A stretch of DNA of 64,000 nt from Synechococcus sp. ROS8604 (GCF_014279655.1 NZ_CP047946.1:1-64000), one strand, 5' to 3'; shown: positions 38,234-47,326, numbered from the stretch's first letter. Program-made: numbers and translations. The notes: a model not told the origin generated them from the sequence alone.

Positions 38234-39802
38234 TTGACTCCGTCTGGATTGGTGCAGGCTCGTTACCCCTTCGATGCGGTAACCCATGCGGAGATGCGCA
38301 GAATTCGTCCCCGGGGCGTATGGCGTGGTTCTCGGCTGGGTTGGGAATTTCCGCTTGCGGCAGCTGAGGCTCTGCTGCAACGGTTTGAACGGCGCTTCCG
38401 GGTGGATGAGGAGCTGATGCGTTGGTTGCATTGGCATCGTCATCCGCTCCCCCCTCTGCCGCCTCATCGAGAGCTGATTGCGCACGCTGATCTGGATCAA
38501 CGCTTGCGTGACGGCCGCTTACCCATGCCTCATCAGCGCTCTGGTGCTCGCTGGTTGTTAGCGCGGCGCGGGGCGGTGCTGGCCGATGAGATGGGTCTCG
38601 GTAAAACCCTCACCGTGTTGCTGGCGGCGAGAGCTTTGCTGCGCGCCTTGCCGCTGCGGTTGTTGGTTGTGGCCCCTGTGGGGTTGCATTCGCATTGGCG
38701 CCGTGAGGCCGCGGCCCTTGAGCTCATGCCAGAGCTTTGTAGTTGGGCGCGACTTCCGTCTGAGCTCCCGGAGGCGGGCACCTTGCTGCTCGTCGATGAG
38801 GCCCATTACGCCCAAACTCTGCGGGCGCAACGCACCCAGGGTTTTTTGCGTCTTGCCCGGCATCCCCGCCTGCGAGCCATTTGGATGCTCACGGGCACAC
38901 CCATGAAGAACGGCCGGCCTGATCAGCTGTATCCCTTGCTCGCTGCGATGGACCATCCCATTGCTCGGGATCAGCACTTCTATGAGGAATTGTTTTGTCA
39001 GGGGCATTTCCGCGAGCAAGGCGGAAGGCAGCGTTGGCAAACCGCAGGCGCCAGTCGATTGGACGAGCTGCGACGTTTGACCCGACCGCTGGTTTTGCAT
39101 CGTCGCAAGCAGCAGGTTTTGGACCTCCCCCCCAAACAGAGGATGTTTGAAGGGATCGACCTCGACGCTGAGGAGCTGAAGGGTTTTGATTACCGCCTGC
39201 GGCTGGTCATCGATGACTATCGCCAGCGGGTGGCGGAGGGATTGGTTCGGTCTGATGCCGAATCCTTGGCGGTCCTGACAGCTTTGCGGCAAATTGCAGC
39301 CGAATTCAAGTTGCCGGCTGCGCAACAGTTGATTCAGCGTTTGCGGCAGCAGCACAAGCCGATCGTCTTGTTCAGCAGCTTTGTGGATCCGTTGCTGCTG
39401 CTCCACGAACGCCTGGGAGGCGTTTTGCTGACAGGCCGGCAGAAACCTGAGCAGCGGCAGTTGGCTGTCGACCGCTTTCAAGCTGGGGAGACCGACTTAC
39501 TCCTGGCCACCTTTGCTGCCGGTGGGCTTGGGTTTACGCTCCACCGCGCTCAGCATGTGGTGCTCCTGGAACGACCTTGGACGCCTGGAGACATCGACCA
39601 GGCGGAAGATCGTTGCCATCGCATTGGTAAAGAAGGAGGCCTGATCAGCCATTGGCTTCAGCTTGGCCTTGCCGATCAGCTTGTGGATGGTTTGGTGGCT
39701 AGCAAAGCGGAACGGATTGAACTGCTGCTGGGTCCGCGTCGCGTCACGCTCGATCGTCAGCCGTTGCCCACGATGCTGTCCCGTTGTTTGCAGGACTTAT
39801 GA
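38234..39802 (+). CDS. SNF2-family helicase-like ATPase
   Basis: The 522-residue protein has the SNF2/RAD54 core: motif I ADEMGLGKTLTVLLA, motif II LVDEAHY, motif III MLTGTPMKNG, and the second lobe with VLFSSFVDPLL, TFAAGGLGFTLHRAQ and the final arginine motif DQAEDRCHRIGKEG. The N-terminus (RYPFDAVTHAEMRRI...GWEFPLAAAE) resembles the HARP-like region of SMARCAL1-type annealing helicases. This is inference. Starts TTG 38234 and GTG 38252 are both possible. No partner genes are obvious. It may act in fork remodelling. Confidence 0.85.
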   Translation: MTPSGLVQARYPFDAVTHAEMRRIRPRGVWRGSRLGWEFPLAAAEALLQRFERRFRVDEELMRWLHWHRHPLPPLPPHRELIAHADLDQRLRDGRLPMPHQRSGARWLLARRGAVLADEMGLGKTLTVLLAARALLRALPLRLLVVAPVGLHSHWRREAAALELMPELCSWARLPSELPEAGTLLLVDEAHYAQTLRAQRTQGFLRLARHPRLRAIWMLTGTPMKNGRPDQLYPLLAAMDHPIARDQHFYEELFCQGHFREQGGRQRWQTAGASRLDELRRLTRPLVLHRRKQQVLDLPPKQRMFEGIDLDAEELKGFDYRLRLVIDDYRQRVAEGLVRSDAESLAVLTALRQIAAEFKLPAAQQLIQRLRQQHKPIVLFSSFVDPLLLLHERLGGVLLTGRQKPEQRQLAVDRFQAGETDLLLATFAAGGLGFTLHRAQHVVLLERPWTPGDIDQAEDRCHRIGKEGGLISHWLQLGLADQLVDGLVASKAERIELLLGPRRVTLDRQPLPTMLSRCLQDL

Positions 39803-40143
39803 CGCACATTCAGTTCATGCACCACCATCGGATCCGTGGATCGCTTGCTTTGGCGCAGTAGCGCCATGGCTTGGGTCACATCTGCGCAGGCTTGGTCTGT
39901 CTTGCCCATCAAGGTGAGCAACAGCGAGCGATCGGCGAGCGCTGCTGGTTTGTCTCCATGCGCTTCCACAATCTCGTTGCAGCGTTGGAGTGCTTTGTTG
40001 AGCTTGTTCAGATCAAGATCTGACATGCAATCGGCAATGGACGTCTCAGCTGAAACGCTGGAGGGCTTCGGTTCGGATCGGCTGCGGCAGCCCAAACCTG
40101 TGAGAAGCAAACCGCCAATCATCAGGATGGGAATGAATCGCAT
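39757..40143 (-). CDS. Putative lipoprotein with TPR-like repeat
   Basis: The 128-residue protein starts at the ATG at 40143 with a hydrophobic segment and Cys19 (IGGLLLTGLGC). The residues before Cys are not a full lipobox (Gly at -3), so lipidation is plausible rather than sure. The rest is helical with a TPR-like repeat (KALQRCNEIVEAHGDKPAAL, RSLLLTLMGKTDQACADVTQ). The frame stays open further upstream, but that part overlaps another gene. The 3' end overlaps the helicase by 46 bases. Confidence 0.7.
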   Translation of the reverse strand: MRFIPILMIGGLLLTGLGCRSRSEPKPSSVSAETSIADCMSDLDLNKLNKALQRCNEIVEAHGDKPAALADRSLLLTLMGKTDQACADVTQAMALLRQSKRSTDPMVVHELNVRHKSCKQRDSIVGNG

Positions 40144-40154
40144 GGAAGGGAAAG

Positions 40155-40598
40155 TCAATAGCTGTAGCGGTCGTCCTCGCTCCAGTCGGAGGAGGTGGTT
40201 GTGTTGGACGAGCTTGATGGAATTGAAGTATTGATCTTGCTGTTGTCGATGGTGCTTTCCAGGCCATTCGAACCTTGGGATGAACCAAAGAGATCGCCGA
40301 TATATTTGCCGCAATCTGGGTAGGTACCCGGTTGTTTCACCACAGCTTCTGTAATCATCACTGCAGCATGTTCGGGTGATGTTTTGAACATGCCGCTTTT
40401 TTGGCGTTTGATAAGGGCATAAGCCGCTTCCCAGCTCACTTTGTGACCATTTCCATTGCTGCGCATGAAGCAGTAAATCTGAGCTCCTTTCGCGGCTGAA
40501 TCCACGGAGCTGGAGGCGCTGGGTGGAGCGATGAAAGTCAGTCCTGCCAGTCCAGCCAGGGGGAGTAAGAGGGCAAGGCGCTGGCGCAGACGAACCAT
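40155..40598 (-). CDS. Small exported protein of unknown function
   Basis: The 147-residue protein has a signal peptide (residues 1-29, RLALLLPLAGLAGLTFIAPPSASS). A cysteine-containing core follows (AQIYCFMRSNGNGHKVSWEAAYALIKRQ...YPDCGKYIGDLF), and then a Ser/Thr/Asn-rich tail. The start of the core resembles small conserved cyanobacterial exported proteins without a known role. The start is ATG at 40598. Eleven bases separate it from the lipoprotein gene, so the two are likely co-transcribed. Confidence 0.7.
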   Translation of the reverse strand: MVRLRQRLALLLPLAGLAGLTFIAPPSASSSVDSAAKGAQIYCFMRSNGNGHKVSWEAAYALIKRQKSGMFKTSPEHAAVMITEAVVKQPGTYPDCGKYIGDLFGSSQGSNGLESTIDNSKINTSIPSSSSNTTTSSDWSEDDRYSY

Positions 40599-40660
40599 GG
40601 CTGAACCGATGAAGCAATCAGGCCAAAGTATCGATTGAAAGCGTTCTGTCTAGGTCTCCG

Positions 40661-41176
40661 TCAGGAATCACCAAGCCCAAGCGGAGTGAGCAGTTTCACC
40701 ACAACAGGGATGACCAGCAAGACCGTGATTAAGCGAACGGCATGCAGTGCCGCAACGGCTGCTCCAACGCCGTAGTCAGCCCCCACCAGGCTCATGCCGC
40801 TGATTCCTCCAGGCGCTGCACCCAGCAGGGTGACAAGAGGATCAACGCCTAGCAGCCTGCTGCTCCACAGTCCCACCACAATGCCGGTGAGCACGAGGGT
40901 GAGGGTGATCAAGACAGCAGGCTTCCACAACTGCTGCAGTTGATCGAGTGAGGCTTTGGTCAGGCCTGTCCCGATCACGGTGCCAATGGCAATCTCCAGG
41001 CAGGTCTTGGTTCCTGCTGGCCATTGGGCGACCTCGAGACGCCCACTCATGCTTACCATGGCTGCTCCGATCAGTGCGCCTGCCAGTGGAGCAGCTGGAA
41101 TTCCGGTGCGAGTGGCCAGCAACCCCATGCTCGTTCCGGCCAAGAGGTAGAGGAGCACCGTTGTGAGTGGGGGCAT
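40661..41176 (-). CDS. AbrB-type (AmoA/AbrB duplication family) membrane protein
   Basis: The 171-residue protein has several hydrophobic segments and repeats of the family pattern: GIPAAPLAGALIGAAMVSMSG, CLEIAIGTVIGTGLT and LLGAAPGGISGMSLVGADYG. The pattern fits the family named after AbrB in old annotations, which is a membrane protein and not the AbrB DNA-binding regulator. Transport is suspected; the substrate is unknown. Only about half the usual two-repeat length (about 350) is present, so it may be a one-repeat form. I use ATG at 41176. Confidence 0.75.
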   Translation of the reverse strand: MPPLTTVLLYLLAGTSMGLLATRTGIPAAPLAGALIGAAMVSMSGRLEVAQWPAGTKTCLEIAIGTVIGTGLTKASLDQLQQLWKPAVLITLTLVLTGIVVGLWSSRLLGVDPLVTLLGAAPGGISGMSLVGADYGVGAAVAALHAVRLITVLLVIPVVVKLLTPLGLGDS

Positions 41177-41260
41177 GAACACCACGCTGCAGATTGATCC
41201 TTAGTCTGGTTCGCACGGTTGTGATGTGCTGTTATCGGGGCACAACTGTTTGTTGGGGCG

Positions 41261-41551
41261 ATGACCCAGTCCGTTTCCTTCCGCATTACGCGTACCGCTG
41301 AGGAAGTGGCTCAGACTCTGAATGCTTTATCGCAACGGCTGATCAAGCTTGAGGATCGTCTTGAGAACTTGGAGTTGCAGCTAGAACGCCAGTCCTCTGA
41401 GGCCAACGCCATGCCCAAAGAGGAGTTGGAACGTCTTAATGGGGTGGATCGGTTGCTAACCGACTGCCGAGATCTCTTGTTGCGTTCTGAACCTCAATGG
41501 GTGGATCACCCCAACCCTGTTATGTGCTCGGAGCATGACTTGGCTGCCTAA
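41261..41551 (+). CDS. Small coiled-coil protein of unknown function
   Basis: The 96-residue protein is mostly helical, with a clear coiled coil (QTLNALSQRLIKLEDRLENL at about residues 18-37) and little hydrophobic sequence; it should be soluble. I recognise no named family. The ATG is at 41261; the region upstream has an inverted repeat, GTTGTG at 41218-41223 and CACAAC at 41241-41246. It is the first of three small plus-strand genes. Confidence 0.6.
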   Translation: MTQSVSFRITRTAEEVAQTLNALSQRLIKLEDRLENLELQLERQSSEANAMPKEELERLNGVDRLLTDCRDLLLRSEPQWVDHPNPVMCSEHDLAA

Positions 41552-41589
41552 TGCCTTTCGTGGGTGGCACAATTTAAATAAAGCCACAT

Positions 41590-41793
41590 ATGGCTCATCC
41601 ATCTCTCAATTCTGCAGCGACTTGCAAAGTCCTGCAGCGCAACCATCAAAGTTTTTTTGAAGGTGGTCACCAGCTTGAAAAGTTGGAATTCGCTCTTGCT
41701 GTTGCAATCACACGTGGTGATGCCAACAGAAGTGAGTTGCTTCGAGGTCAGATTGCTGAACTTGGAGGCAACATCGAAGAGCCTGGTACTTGA
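41590..41793 (+). CDS. Small protein of unknown function
   Basis: The 67-residue protein is soluble and helical (QLEKLEFALAVAITRGDANRSELLRGQIAELGG in part). No family is recognised. It lies 38 bases after the previous small gene, and the sequence has normal codon use. It may be an ordinary small conserved cyanobacterial gene, but an open frame of this length can occur by chance. Confidence 0.45.
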   Translation: MAHPSLNSAATCKVLQRNHQSFFEGGHQLEKLEFALAVAITRGDANRSELLRGQIAELGGNIEEPGT

Positions 41794-41837
41794 GTTGAGG
41801 TTGATGTTGGATTCATTTGTTAGACTATTTCATTAAA

Positions 41838-42074
41838 ATGAAGTTAGTGTTGACTTCGGCCCTCGATAGAACTCCAACGATGGTGCAATCTGCTCCCAAT
41901 CAAAAACAGGAGCATCTTGCTAAAGCTGATGTGTTATTTCAGCAAGCACAATCAGCAGCTAAAGCCGGTGATGTTTCGTCTTCAGGGTCCCTAATTTTGA
42001 AAGCATTAGAACAGGAGCGCCGTGCTGGCACCGTCGGTCCTCAAGTGATGCAGTTGATTAAACCAAGATCTTGA
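41838..42074 (+). CDS. Small protein of unknown function
   Basis: The 78-residue protein is soluble and mostly helical, with an Ala/Gln/Lys-rich part (LAKADVLFQQAQSAAKAGDV). No family is recognised. I use ATG at 41838; a shorter form from ATG 41880 is equally possible (MVQSAPNQKQ). It ends four bases before the tRNA on the opposite strand. Confidence 0.45.
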   Translation: MKLVLTSALDRTPTMVQSAPNQKQEHLAKADVLFQQAQSAAKAGDVSSSGSLILKALEQERRAGTVGPQVMQLIKPRS

Positions 42075-42077
42075 CCA

Positions 42078-42149
42078 AGCGGGTGACCGGATTCGAACCG
42101 GCGACGTCCAGCTTGGGAAGCTGACATTCTACCGCTGAATTACACCCGC
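42078..42149 (-). tRNA. tRNA-Gly (CCC)
   Basis: Read on the minus strand, the sequence folds into a standard cloverleaf. The acceptor stem is GCGGGTG with CACCCGC, the anticodon stem is TCAGC with GCTGG (one G-T pair), the anticodon loop is TTCCCAA, and the T-arm has GGTTCGAATCC. The anticodon CCC reads glycine GGG codons. The 3' CCA is not encoded (after the discriminator T comes TGG). It starts near the end of the small-gene cluster, with the aminotransferase gene behind it. Confidence 0.96.
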
Positions 42150-42200
42150 ATAAGCGTGATTCTATCTCACGCCCGTAGCTGTAGCTCATGAATGATTCCT

Positions 42201-43355
42201 CTAATTATTGCTTAAAACGGCAGATGCGGAATTAAGTCCAGCACCCATCTGGCCCTTATGCAAGCCGAGGGAATGCAACACGGCTTCAATGGCAGCGACG
42301 GCCGTCAAGACATCTCGATCGCAGACAAATCCGAGATGGCCAATGCGGAAAACTTTTCCTTTGAGGTGGTCTTGACCGCCAGCTAACAGGATGTCGAAGC
42401 GATCTTTGATGGTTTTACGCAGCAATTCCGCATCCATTCCTTCAGGGGCGACTGCCGTAATGGCCGGACTTCCATGGCCTTCGGCTGCAAACAGAGCCAA
42501 GCCGATCGCTTTCATGGCCGCTTGTGCTGCATCGCGGTGACGCGCATGGCGGGCAAAAATTGCTTCAAGACCTTCTGCTTGCATCATCTGCAGGGCAGCA
42601 TCAAGAGCGAAGTACAAATTCACGGCCGGCGTGAATGGATTGCTGTTTTTAGCGGCCGTTTTTCGATAGGGACCCAAATCCAAATAGAACTTGGGCAGAT
42701 CCGAGCGCTCGTAGGCCGTCCAAGCCCGCTCACTCATGGCGACGAAGCTGAGCCCTGGAGGCATCATGTAGCCCTTTTGGGATCCAGACGCGACCACATC
42801 GAGCTTCCAGTCATCCATGGGCACGTTGGTTGCGCCGAGGCTGGTGACGCAGTCAGCGATGGTCAGCGCTGTGCCATGGGCTTGGACATGGCGGCTGATC
42901 GTTTCAAGATCGTTGATTACCCCTGTGGAGGTTTCTGAATGGGTCAGGATCACCGCGCGGATTGTTTTGTCGCTGTCGGCTTCCAACGCGGTCCGGAAGT
43001 TGTCTGGGTCGAGGGGTTGTCCCCAGTCCGCCTTGATGACGTCCACCTCAAGGCCGTAGGCACGCGCCACCTTCACCCAGCGCTCGCCGAACTTGCCGTT
43101 GTCGCCACAGATCACCCGATCTCCGCGGCTGAGTGTGTTGATGATTCCAGCTTCCATCGCCGCTGTGCCGCTACCAGTAATCACCAGCACGTCGTTGTTG
43201 GTCTGATGCAGCCAACGCAGTTGAGCCGTTGTTCGTTCGACCACCGCTTGAAACTCACCGCTGCGGTGCCCGATGGGATGGCGTCCCATCGCTTTCAGAA
43301 CCGTTTCTGGCACCGGGGTGGGTCCGGGGATCATCAGGGTGAGCTTGTCCTGCAC
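42201..43355 (-). CDS. Class V pyridoxal-phosphate aminotransferase (alanine/serine-glyoxylate type)
   Basis: The 384-residue enzyme transfers an amino group, most likely to glyoxylate, as part of photorespiration. The PLP-binding lysine is in the ASGSQKGYMMPPGLS segment, with GHRSGEF and TGSGTAAMEAGIINTL in the N-terminal half. The product could be alanine-glyoxylate or serine-glyoxylate aminotransferase; the sequence does not decide. The start is GTG at 43355. It diverges from cbiD across a 42-base spacer. Confidence 0.9.
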   Translation of the reverse strand: MQDKLTLMIPGPTPVPETVLKAMGRHPIGHRSGEFQAVVERTTAQLRWLHQTNNDVLVITGSGTAAMEAGIINTLSRGDRVICGDNGKFGERWVKVARAYGLEVDVIKADWGQPLDPDNFRTALEADSDKTIRAVILTHSETSTGVINDLETISRHVQAHGTALTIADCVTSLGATNVPMDDWKLDVVASGSQKGYMMPPGLSFVAMSERAWTAYERSDLPKFYLDLGPYRKTAAKNSNPFTPAVNLYFALDAALQMMQAEGLEAIFARHARHRDAAQAAMKAIGLALFAAEGHGSPAITAVAPEGMDAELLRKTIKDRFDILLAGGQDHLKGKVFRIGHLGFVCDRDVLTAVAAIEAVLHSLGLHKGQMGAGLNSASAVLSNN

Positions 43356-43397
43356 GTCCGGAAGAGCGCCAATCGTTCATTCTAAAAAACGATCCGC

Positions 43398-44600
43398 TTG
43401 CAATTCGGTATCACGCAATCCCTCACAGATCTCCCCTCAGGGCTGACTCTCCCCGTCTGGGTTGCCGCTGCAGCTCGCGCGGCGACGCAGGTGTTGTGTG
43501 GGCAGACGTTTGAAAATCCACAATCGCTGCAGATTCCAGGTCGCGATCAGGCTCTTGGCGTGCCCGTGCAATCGGCAGCACCCTTGCAAGAGGGTGAGCA
43601 AGCGTTGGCGATCAGCCGCTGCGACCCAGGTCCAGGTCTTGATCTCACGCGAGATTTAGAAATTTGGGTTCAGGCGCGTTGGGGTCAATCGCAAACAGGT
43701 TGCTTAGAGACAGATTGGTTAGAGATCGTGCCTGGGGAGGGGATTGGCCGAAAGGGGCGTGAAGGTGATCTTTGCGCTTCTGACTTTGCCCGCCGTTTGT
43801 TGGAGGCAAATCTGCGAGACCTGGTGTCTCCTGGTCAATGTCTGCAGTTGGAAGTTGTGTTTCCGCGTGGCCGCGAGTTGGCCCAGCGCACCAGTAATGC
43901 AGCGTTTGGCGTGGTGGATGGTTTGGCTTTGATTGGCACGCAAGCGGAGGTGCAGTCGAGTGCCTCGCCCGATCAGCTGCGCGCCAGCCTTGATGCTCTT
44001 CAGTTGATCGCGGGAGCTTCCGATTTCCGCGGATCGCTCACTTTGGTGATTGGGGAAAATGGGCTTGATCTCGCCCATCAGCTGGGTCTTGCCGATCAAC
44101 AGCCTTTGCTGAAGACAGGGAACTGGATTGGGCCATTGCTTGTGGCGAGTGCGGAAGCGGGGGTGAGCAACCTGCTGTTGCTCGGATACCACGGAAAGTT
44201 GGTCAAATTGGCTGGTGGGATTTTTCACACCCACCACCATTTGGCGGATGGTCGTTTAGAGGTTCTTGCGGCAATTGCCCTGCAGCAGGGGCTCGGTGTG
44301 GATCTGATCAAAGAGCTGCTGGGTTGTGCGTCGATGGAATCGGCGCTTCAACAGCTGGAGAAGCGCGATTGCGCCGAGGCGGATCGGGTTTGGCAAGCGA
44401 TTGCACAGGCGGTTGAAGTGAGAAGCGAGGCCTACCTAAAGCGTTATGGCGCCTGGCCTATGCGGGTCGGTGCGGCGCTCTTTGATCGCCAACGCCAGTT
44501 GCGTTGGACTGGCTTGACAGGGCACTCCCTTCTGGCGCGTTGCGGACTGGGCATTCATCTGCAAGGGGGAGAGGCCGGTTTTGATCCTTCTCTACGCTGA
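43398..44600 (+). CDS. cbiD: Cobalt-precorrin-5B C1-methyltransferase
   Basis: CbiD catalyses a methylation in the anaerobic-type corrin pathway of cobalamin (pseudocobalamin in marine Synechococcus). The 400-residue protein has the family start LPSGLTLPVWVAAAARAATQVL, EIVPGEGIGRKG and GYHGKLVKLAGGIFHTHHHLAD. The start is TTG at 43398; no ATG or GTG lies nearby in frame. guaA follows after 48 bases, where I see only a weak short inverted repeat and no terminator. Confidence 0.93.
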   Translation: MQFGITQSLTDLPSGLTLPVWVAAAARAATQVLCGQTFENPQSLQIPGRDQALGVPVQSAAPLQEGEQALAISRCDPGPGLDLTRDLEIWVQARWGQSQTGCLETDWLEIVPGEGIGRKGREGDLCASDFARRLLEANLRDLVSPGQCLQLEVVFPRGRELAQRTSNAAFGVVDGLALIGTQAEVQSSASPDQLRASLDALQLIAGASDFRGSLTLVIGENGLDLAHQLGLADQQPLLKTGNWIGPLLVASAEAGVSNLLLLGYHGKLVKLAGGIFHTHHHLADGRLEVLAAIALQQGLGVDLIKELLGCASMESALQQLEKRDCAEADRVWQAIAQAVEVRSEAYLKRYGAWPMRVGAALFDRQRQLRWTGLTGHSLLARCGLGIHLQGGEAGFDPSLR

Positions 44601-44648
44601 GGGAACTGAAGGTTTGGAAGGCCGTTCTTTTGACGGTCCTAGAGCGGT

Positions 44649-46235
44649 ATGTCATCAGTCCAGAGCGAAGGTCAGCGCAAACCGGCCATCGTCATTCTTG
44701 ATTTCGGTTCTCAGTACTCGGAACTGATTGCACGCCGCGTTCGTGAGACGGAGGTCTTCTCCGTGGTGTTGGGCTACAGCACCAGCGCTGAAGAATTACG
44801 GGCATTGTCTCCTCGTGGAATCATCCTCAGCGGAGGCCCAAGTTCGGTTTATGCCGATGAAGCTCCCCTCTGTGATCCAGCGATTTGGGATCTGGGCATC
44901 CCGGTGCTGGGGGTCTGCTATGGCATGCAGTTGATGGTTCAGCAGCTCGGTGGTCAGGTGGTGGCGGCCACGGGTAAGGCCGAATACGGCAAGGCTCCGC
45001 TCGTGGTGAATGACCCAACGGAACTTCTCACGAATGTGGAGAGTGGCTCCACGATGTGGATGAGTCACGGTGATTCCGTAGAGGCCTTGCCCGACGGCTT
45101 TGTGCGTTTAGCGCAAACAGCGAATACGCCTGAAGCCGCGATTGCGAACCACAGTCGACGTTTATACGGCGTTCAATTTCACCCTGAAGTGGTTCATTCC
45201 ACCGGTGGAATGGTGATGATTCGCAATTTTGTATATCACATCTGCGGCTGCGACACGGATTGGACCACGGAGGCTTTCATCGATGAAGCGGTTGCCAATG
45301 TGCGTGAACAGGTCGGCAAAAAGCGCGTGCTGCTTGCCTTGTCAGGCGGTGTGGATTCTTCAACCCTTGCTTTTTTATTGAAGAAAGCGATTGGAGATCA
45401 ACTCACCTGCATGTTCATCGATCAAGGCTTTATGCGCAAAGGCGAGCCTGAGTTCTTGATGGAGTTCTTTGATCGCAAATTCAATATTCATGTGGAGTAC
45501 ATCAATGCTCGCGATCGGTTTATCAAGAAGCTTGATGGCATCACAGACCCAGAGGAGAAGCGCAAAATCATCGGCACGGAATTCATCCGTGTGTTTGAAG
45601 AGGAGAGCAAGCGCCTTGGCCCCTTCGATTACCTCGCCCAGGGCACGCTGTATCCGGATGTGATTGAGAGTGCTGGCACCAACGTGGATCCCAAAACCGG
45701 CGAGCGTGTGGCGGTGAAGATCAAGAGCCATCACAACGTGGGAGGGCTTCCGAAGGATTTGCGCTTCAAGTTGGTGGAGCCCCTACGCAAACTCTTCAAA
45801 GATGAAGTTCGCAAGGTGGGTCGCACACTCGGTTTGCCCGAGGAGATCGTCAGTCGTCATCCTTTCCCTGGTCCTGGACTGGCGATTCGCATCTTGGGCG
45901 AAGTGACAGAGGAAAAGCTTGATTGTTTGCGTGATGCCGATCTGATTGTGCGCGAGGAGGTGAATGCGGCGGGGCTGTATCACGAGATTTGGCAAGCATT
46001 TGCGGTGCTTCTTCCCGTGCGCTCCGTAGGTGTGATGGGCGATAAGCGCACCTATGCCTGGCCAATCGTGCTGCGCTGTGTGTCGAGTGAGGACGGCATG
46101 ACCGCTGATTGGTCGAGGCTTCCCTATGACCTGATGGAAACGATTTCCAATCGGATCGTGAATGAGGTGAAAGGAGTGAATCGTGTGGTGATGGACATCA
46201 CCAGCAAGCCGCCAGGAACAATTGAGTGGGAATGA
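44649..46235 (+). CDS. guaA: GMP synthase, glutamine-hydrolysing
   Basis: GuaA aminates XMP to GMP. The 528-residue protein has an N-terminal class I glutaminase with Cys90 in GVCYGMQLM and the late FHPEVVHS triad part, then the ATP-pyrophosphatase domain with the P-loop [15 protein letters not shown] at about residue 233, and a dimerisation domain ending KPPGTIEWE. It adds to the purine set (purL, purF). The ATG is at 44649. Confidence 0.97.
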   Translation: MSSVQSEGQRKPAIVILDFGSQYSELIARRVRETEVFSVVLGYSTSAEELRALSPRGIILSGGPSSVYADEAPLCDPAIWDLGIPVLGVCYGMQLMVQQLGGQVVAATGKAEYGKAPLVVNDPTELLTNVESGSTMWMSHGDSVEALPDGFVRLAQTANTPEAAIANHSRRLYGVQFHPEVVHSTGGMVMIRNFVYHICGCDTDWTTEAFIDEAVANVREQVGKKRVLLALSGGVDSSTLAFLLKKAIGDQLTCMFIDQGFMRKGEPEFLMEFFDRKFNIHVEYINARDRFIKKLDGITDPEEKRKIIGTEFIRVFEEESKRLGPFDYLAQGTLYPDVIESAGTNVDPKTGERVAVKIKSHHNVGGLPKDLRFKLVEPLRKLFKDEVRKVGRTLGLPEEIVSRHPFPGPGLAIRILGEVTEEKLDCLRDADLIVREEVNAAGLYHEIWQAFAVLLPVRSVGVMGDKRTYAWPIVLRCVSSEDGMTADWSRLPYDLMETISNRIVNEVKGVNRVVMDITSKPPGTIEWE

Positions 46236-46299
46236 GGCTGTTTAAGGGGCTGGTGAAGGGGCCTCAGCGTCGATACCCTTAGCGCCCGGCATCAATCCC

Positions 46300-46911
46300 T
46301 TGACCGCTGCTCAAGAGCAGGACCTCCAGCTTCAGCGCCGTCTTCAGCAAGACAGCATCCTGTTGGCAGGGAAAACGATCTACATCAATCCGTTCTTGTA
46401 TTGGCGTCGCTTCGACAGCAATACGGATCGTTGGTTGCGCGAACCGGGCCAGCTCCCGGAAGAGCAGATTGCTGTGAATCGCAGTCGCTTCTATCCAGAG
46501 CTCGACTGGACCTTGCTGAACGATTCCGATCGGGAGATCAAGGACGGAGCCGTGGAGATGTTCCTCAAAAGCTTGGAACTGATTGGGACGTTTCACCCCG
46601 AGCTGAGCTCTGGTCATCTGCTGGAGGTGGAGCGCAAGATGGCGATCACCAAAAAGACGTCGTTCGAGCGTTGGGTCGAGAAGTCGTATCGCAGACGCGC
46701 CAAGCAGGAAACCTGGGAGCGTCGTCGTTTCGTTCGTGACCGTTTTTGGCGCTCGTGGGGGGAATGGCTCGCCTTAGAGGCCACTCATCATGCCTTGGCT
46801 CCTGCGGTGGCGTTGTTGGTGATCACAGGCGTGGGTGGCTGGTGGCTTGGGTCATCTAATTCAAGTTGTCCGACACTTTTGCCTCCTCCGGAGCAGACTG
46901 GAGTGCGCTGA
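46300..46911 (+). CDS. Unknown protein with one C-terminal membrane segment
   Basis: The 203-residue protein has a hydrophilic N-terminus with FLYWRRFDSNTDRWLREPGQ, a strongly basic stretch (RWVEKSYRRRAKQETWERRR), and one membrane segment near residues 160-185 (ALAPAVALLVITGVGGWWLG). I recognise no family. The start is TTG at 46300. The stop overlaps the next gene by 46 bases. A tail-anchored membrane protein is one reading of this layout. Confidence 0.55.
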   Translation: MTAAQEQDLQLQRRLQQDSILLAGKTIYINPFLYWRRFDSNTDRWLREPGQLPEEQIAVNRSRFYPELDWTLLNDSDREIKDGAVEMFLKSLELIGTFHPELSSGHLLEVERKMAITKKTSFERWVEKSYRRRAKQETWERRRFVRDRFWRSWGEWLALEATHHALAPAVALLVITGVGGWWLGSSNSSCPTLLPPPEQTGVR

Positions 46912-47321
46912 GTTCGGGTCTGCTCGTGGCTGATAACCAACCGTTTGACTCCCTGAGACTGGCATTGATGCAGGACGTGCTGCCTGTGGGGCTTGCTTTG
47001 GTTGAGCGGGCTCGCGCTGGAGGTCCCGCCAAGGTGGTGGAATCGTTCACTTCAGGGGCGCCAGATCCGTTGCGCGAGTTGCGCGATGAAGGTGAAACGG
47101 CCGCGAAGGGTGTGCGGGAACGACTGGATCAAGTGAGTCCTGGGCTCGGTAATCCAGTGATGCCTGTGCAAGTGGCTGTGGAGGAGCCTTCAGCTGAGGT
47201 GATTGACGTCATCGAAGAAGGCCGTTCACCAGAACAGGAAGAACAGCAGTTGCATGAGGTTTTGGCAAGGATTACGCAGCGGCTGCAGGCCTTGGAAGCT
47301 CAGTTCGAGCAAGAGAGCTAA
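46866..47321 (+). CDS. Unknown soluble protein
   Basis: The 151-residue protein is mostly hydrophilic, with an internal stretch of likely helix and a coiled-coil end (QQLHEVLARITQRLQALEAQ). I recognise no family. The start is TTG at 46866, inside the preceding gene; the end is five bases before mrdA. The tight coupling with the previous gene and mrdA suggests a shared transcript. A role with the cell wall is a guess from position only. Confidence 0.5.
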   Translation: MSDTFASSGADWSALSSGLLVADNQPFDSLRLALMQDVLPVGLALVERARAGGPAKVVESFTSGAPDPLRELRDEGETAAKGVRERLDQVSPGLGNPVMPVQVAVEEPSAEVIDVIEEGRSPEQEEQQLHEVLARITQRLQALEAQFEQES

Positions 47322-47326
47322 GGGGC

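Noticed and set aside
38558-39481. Minus-strand open frame of 307 residues opposite the SNF2 gene
   Set aside because: It is antisense to a helicase gene with all its motifs, and the translation does not resemble a protein family.
44601-44648. Terminator after cbiD
   Set aside because: Only a four-base-pair CCGT/ACGG stem is visible and no T-run follows.
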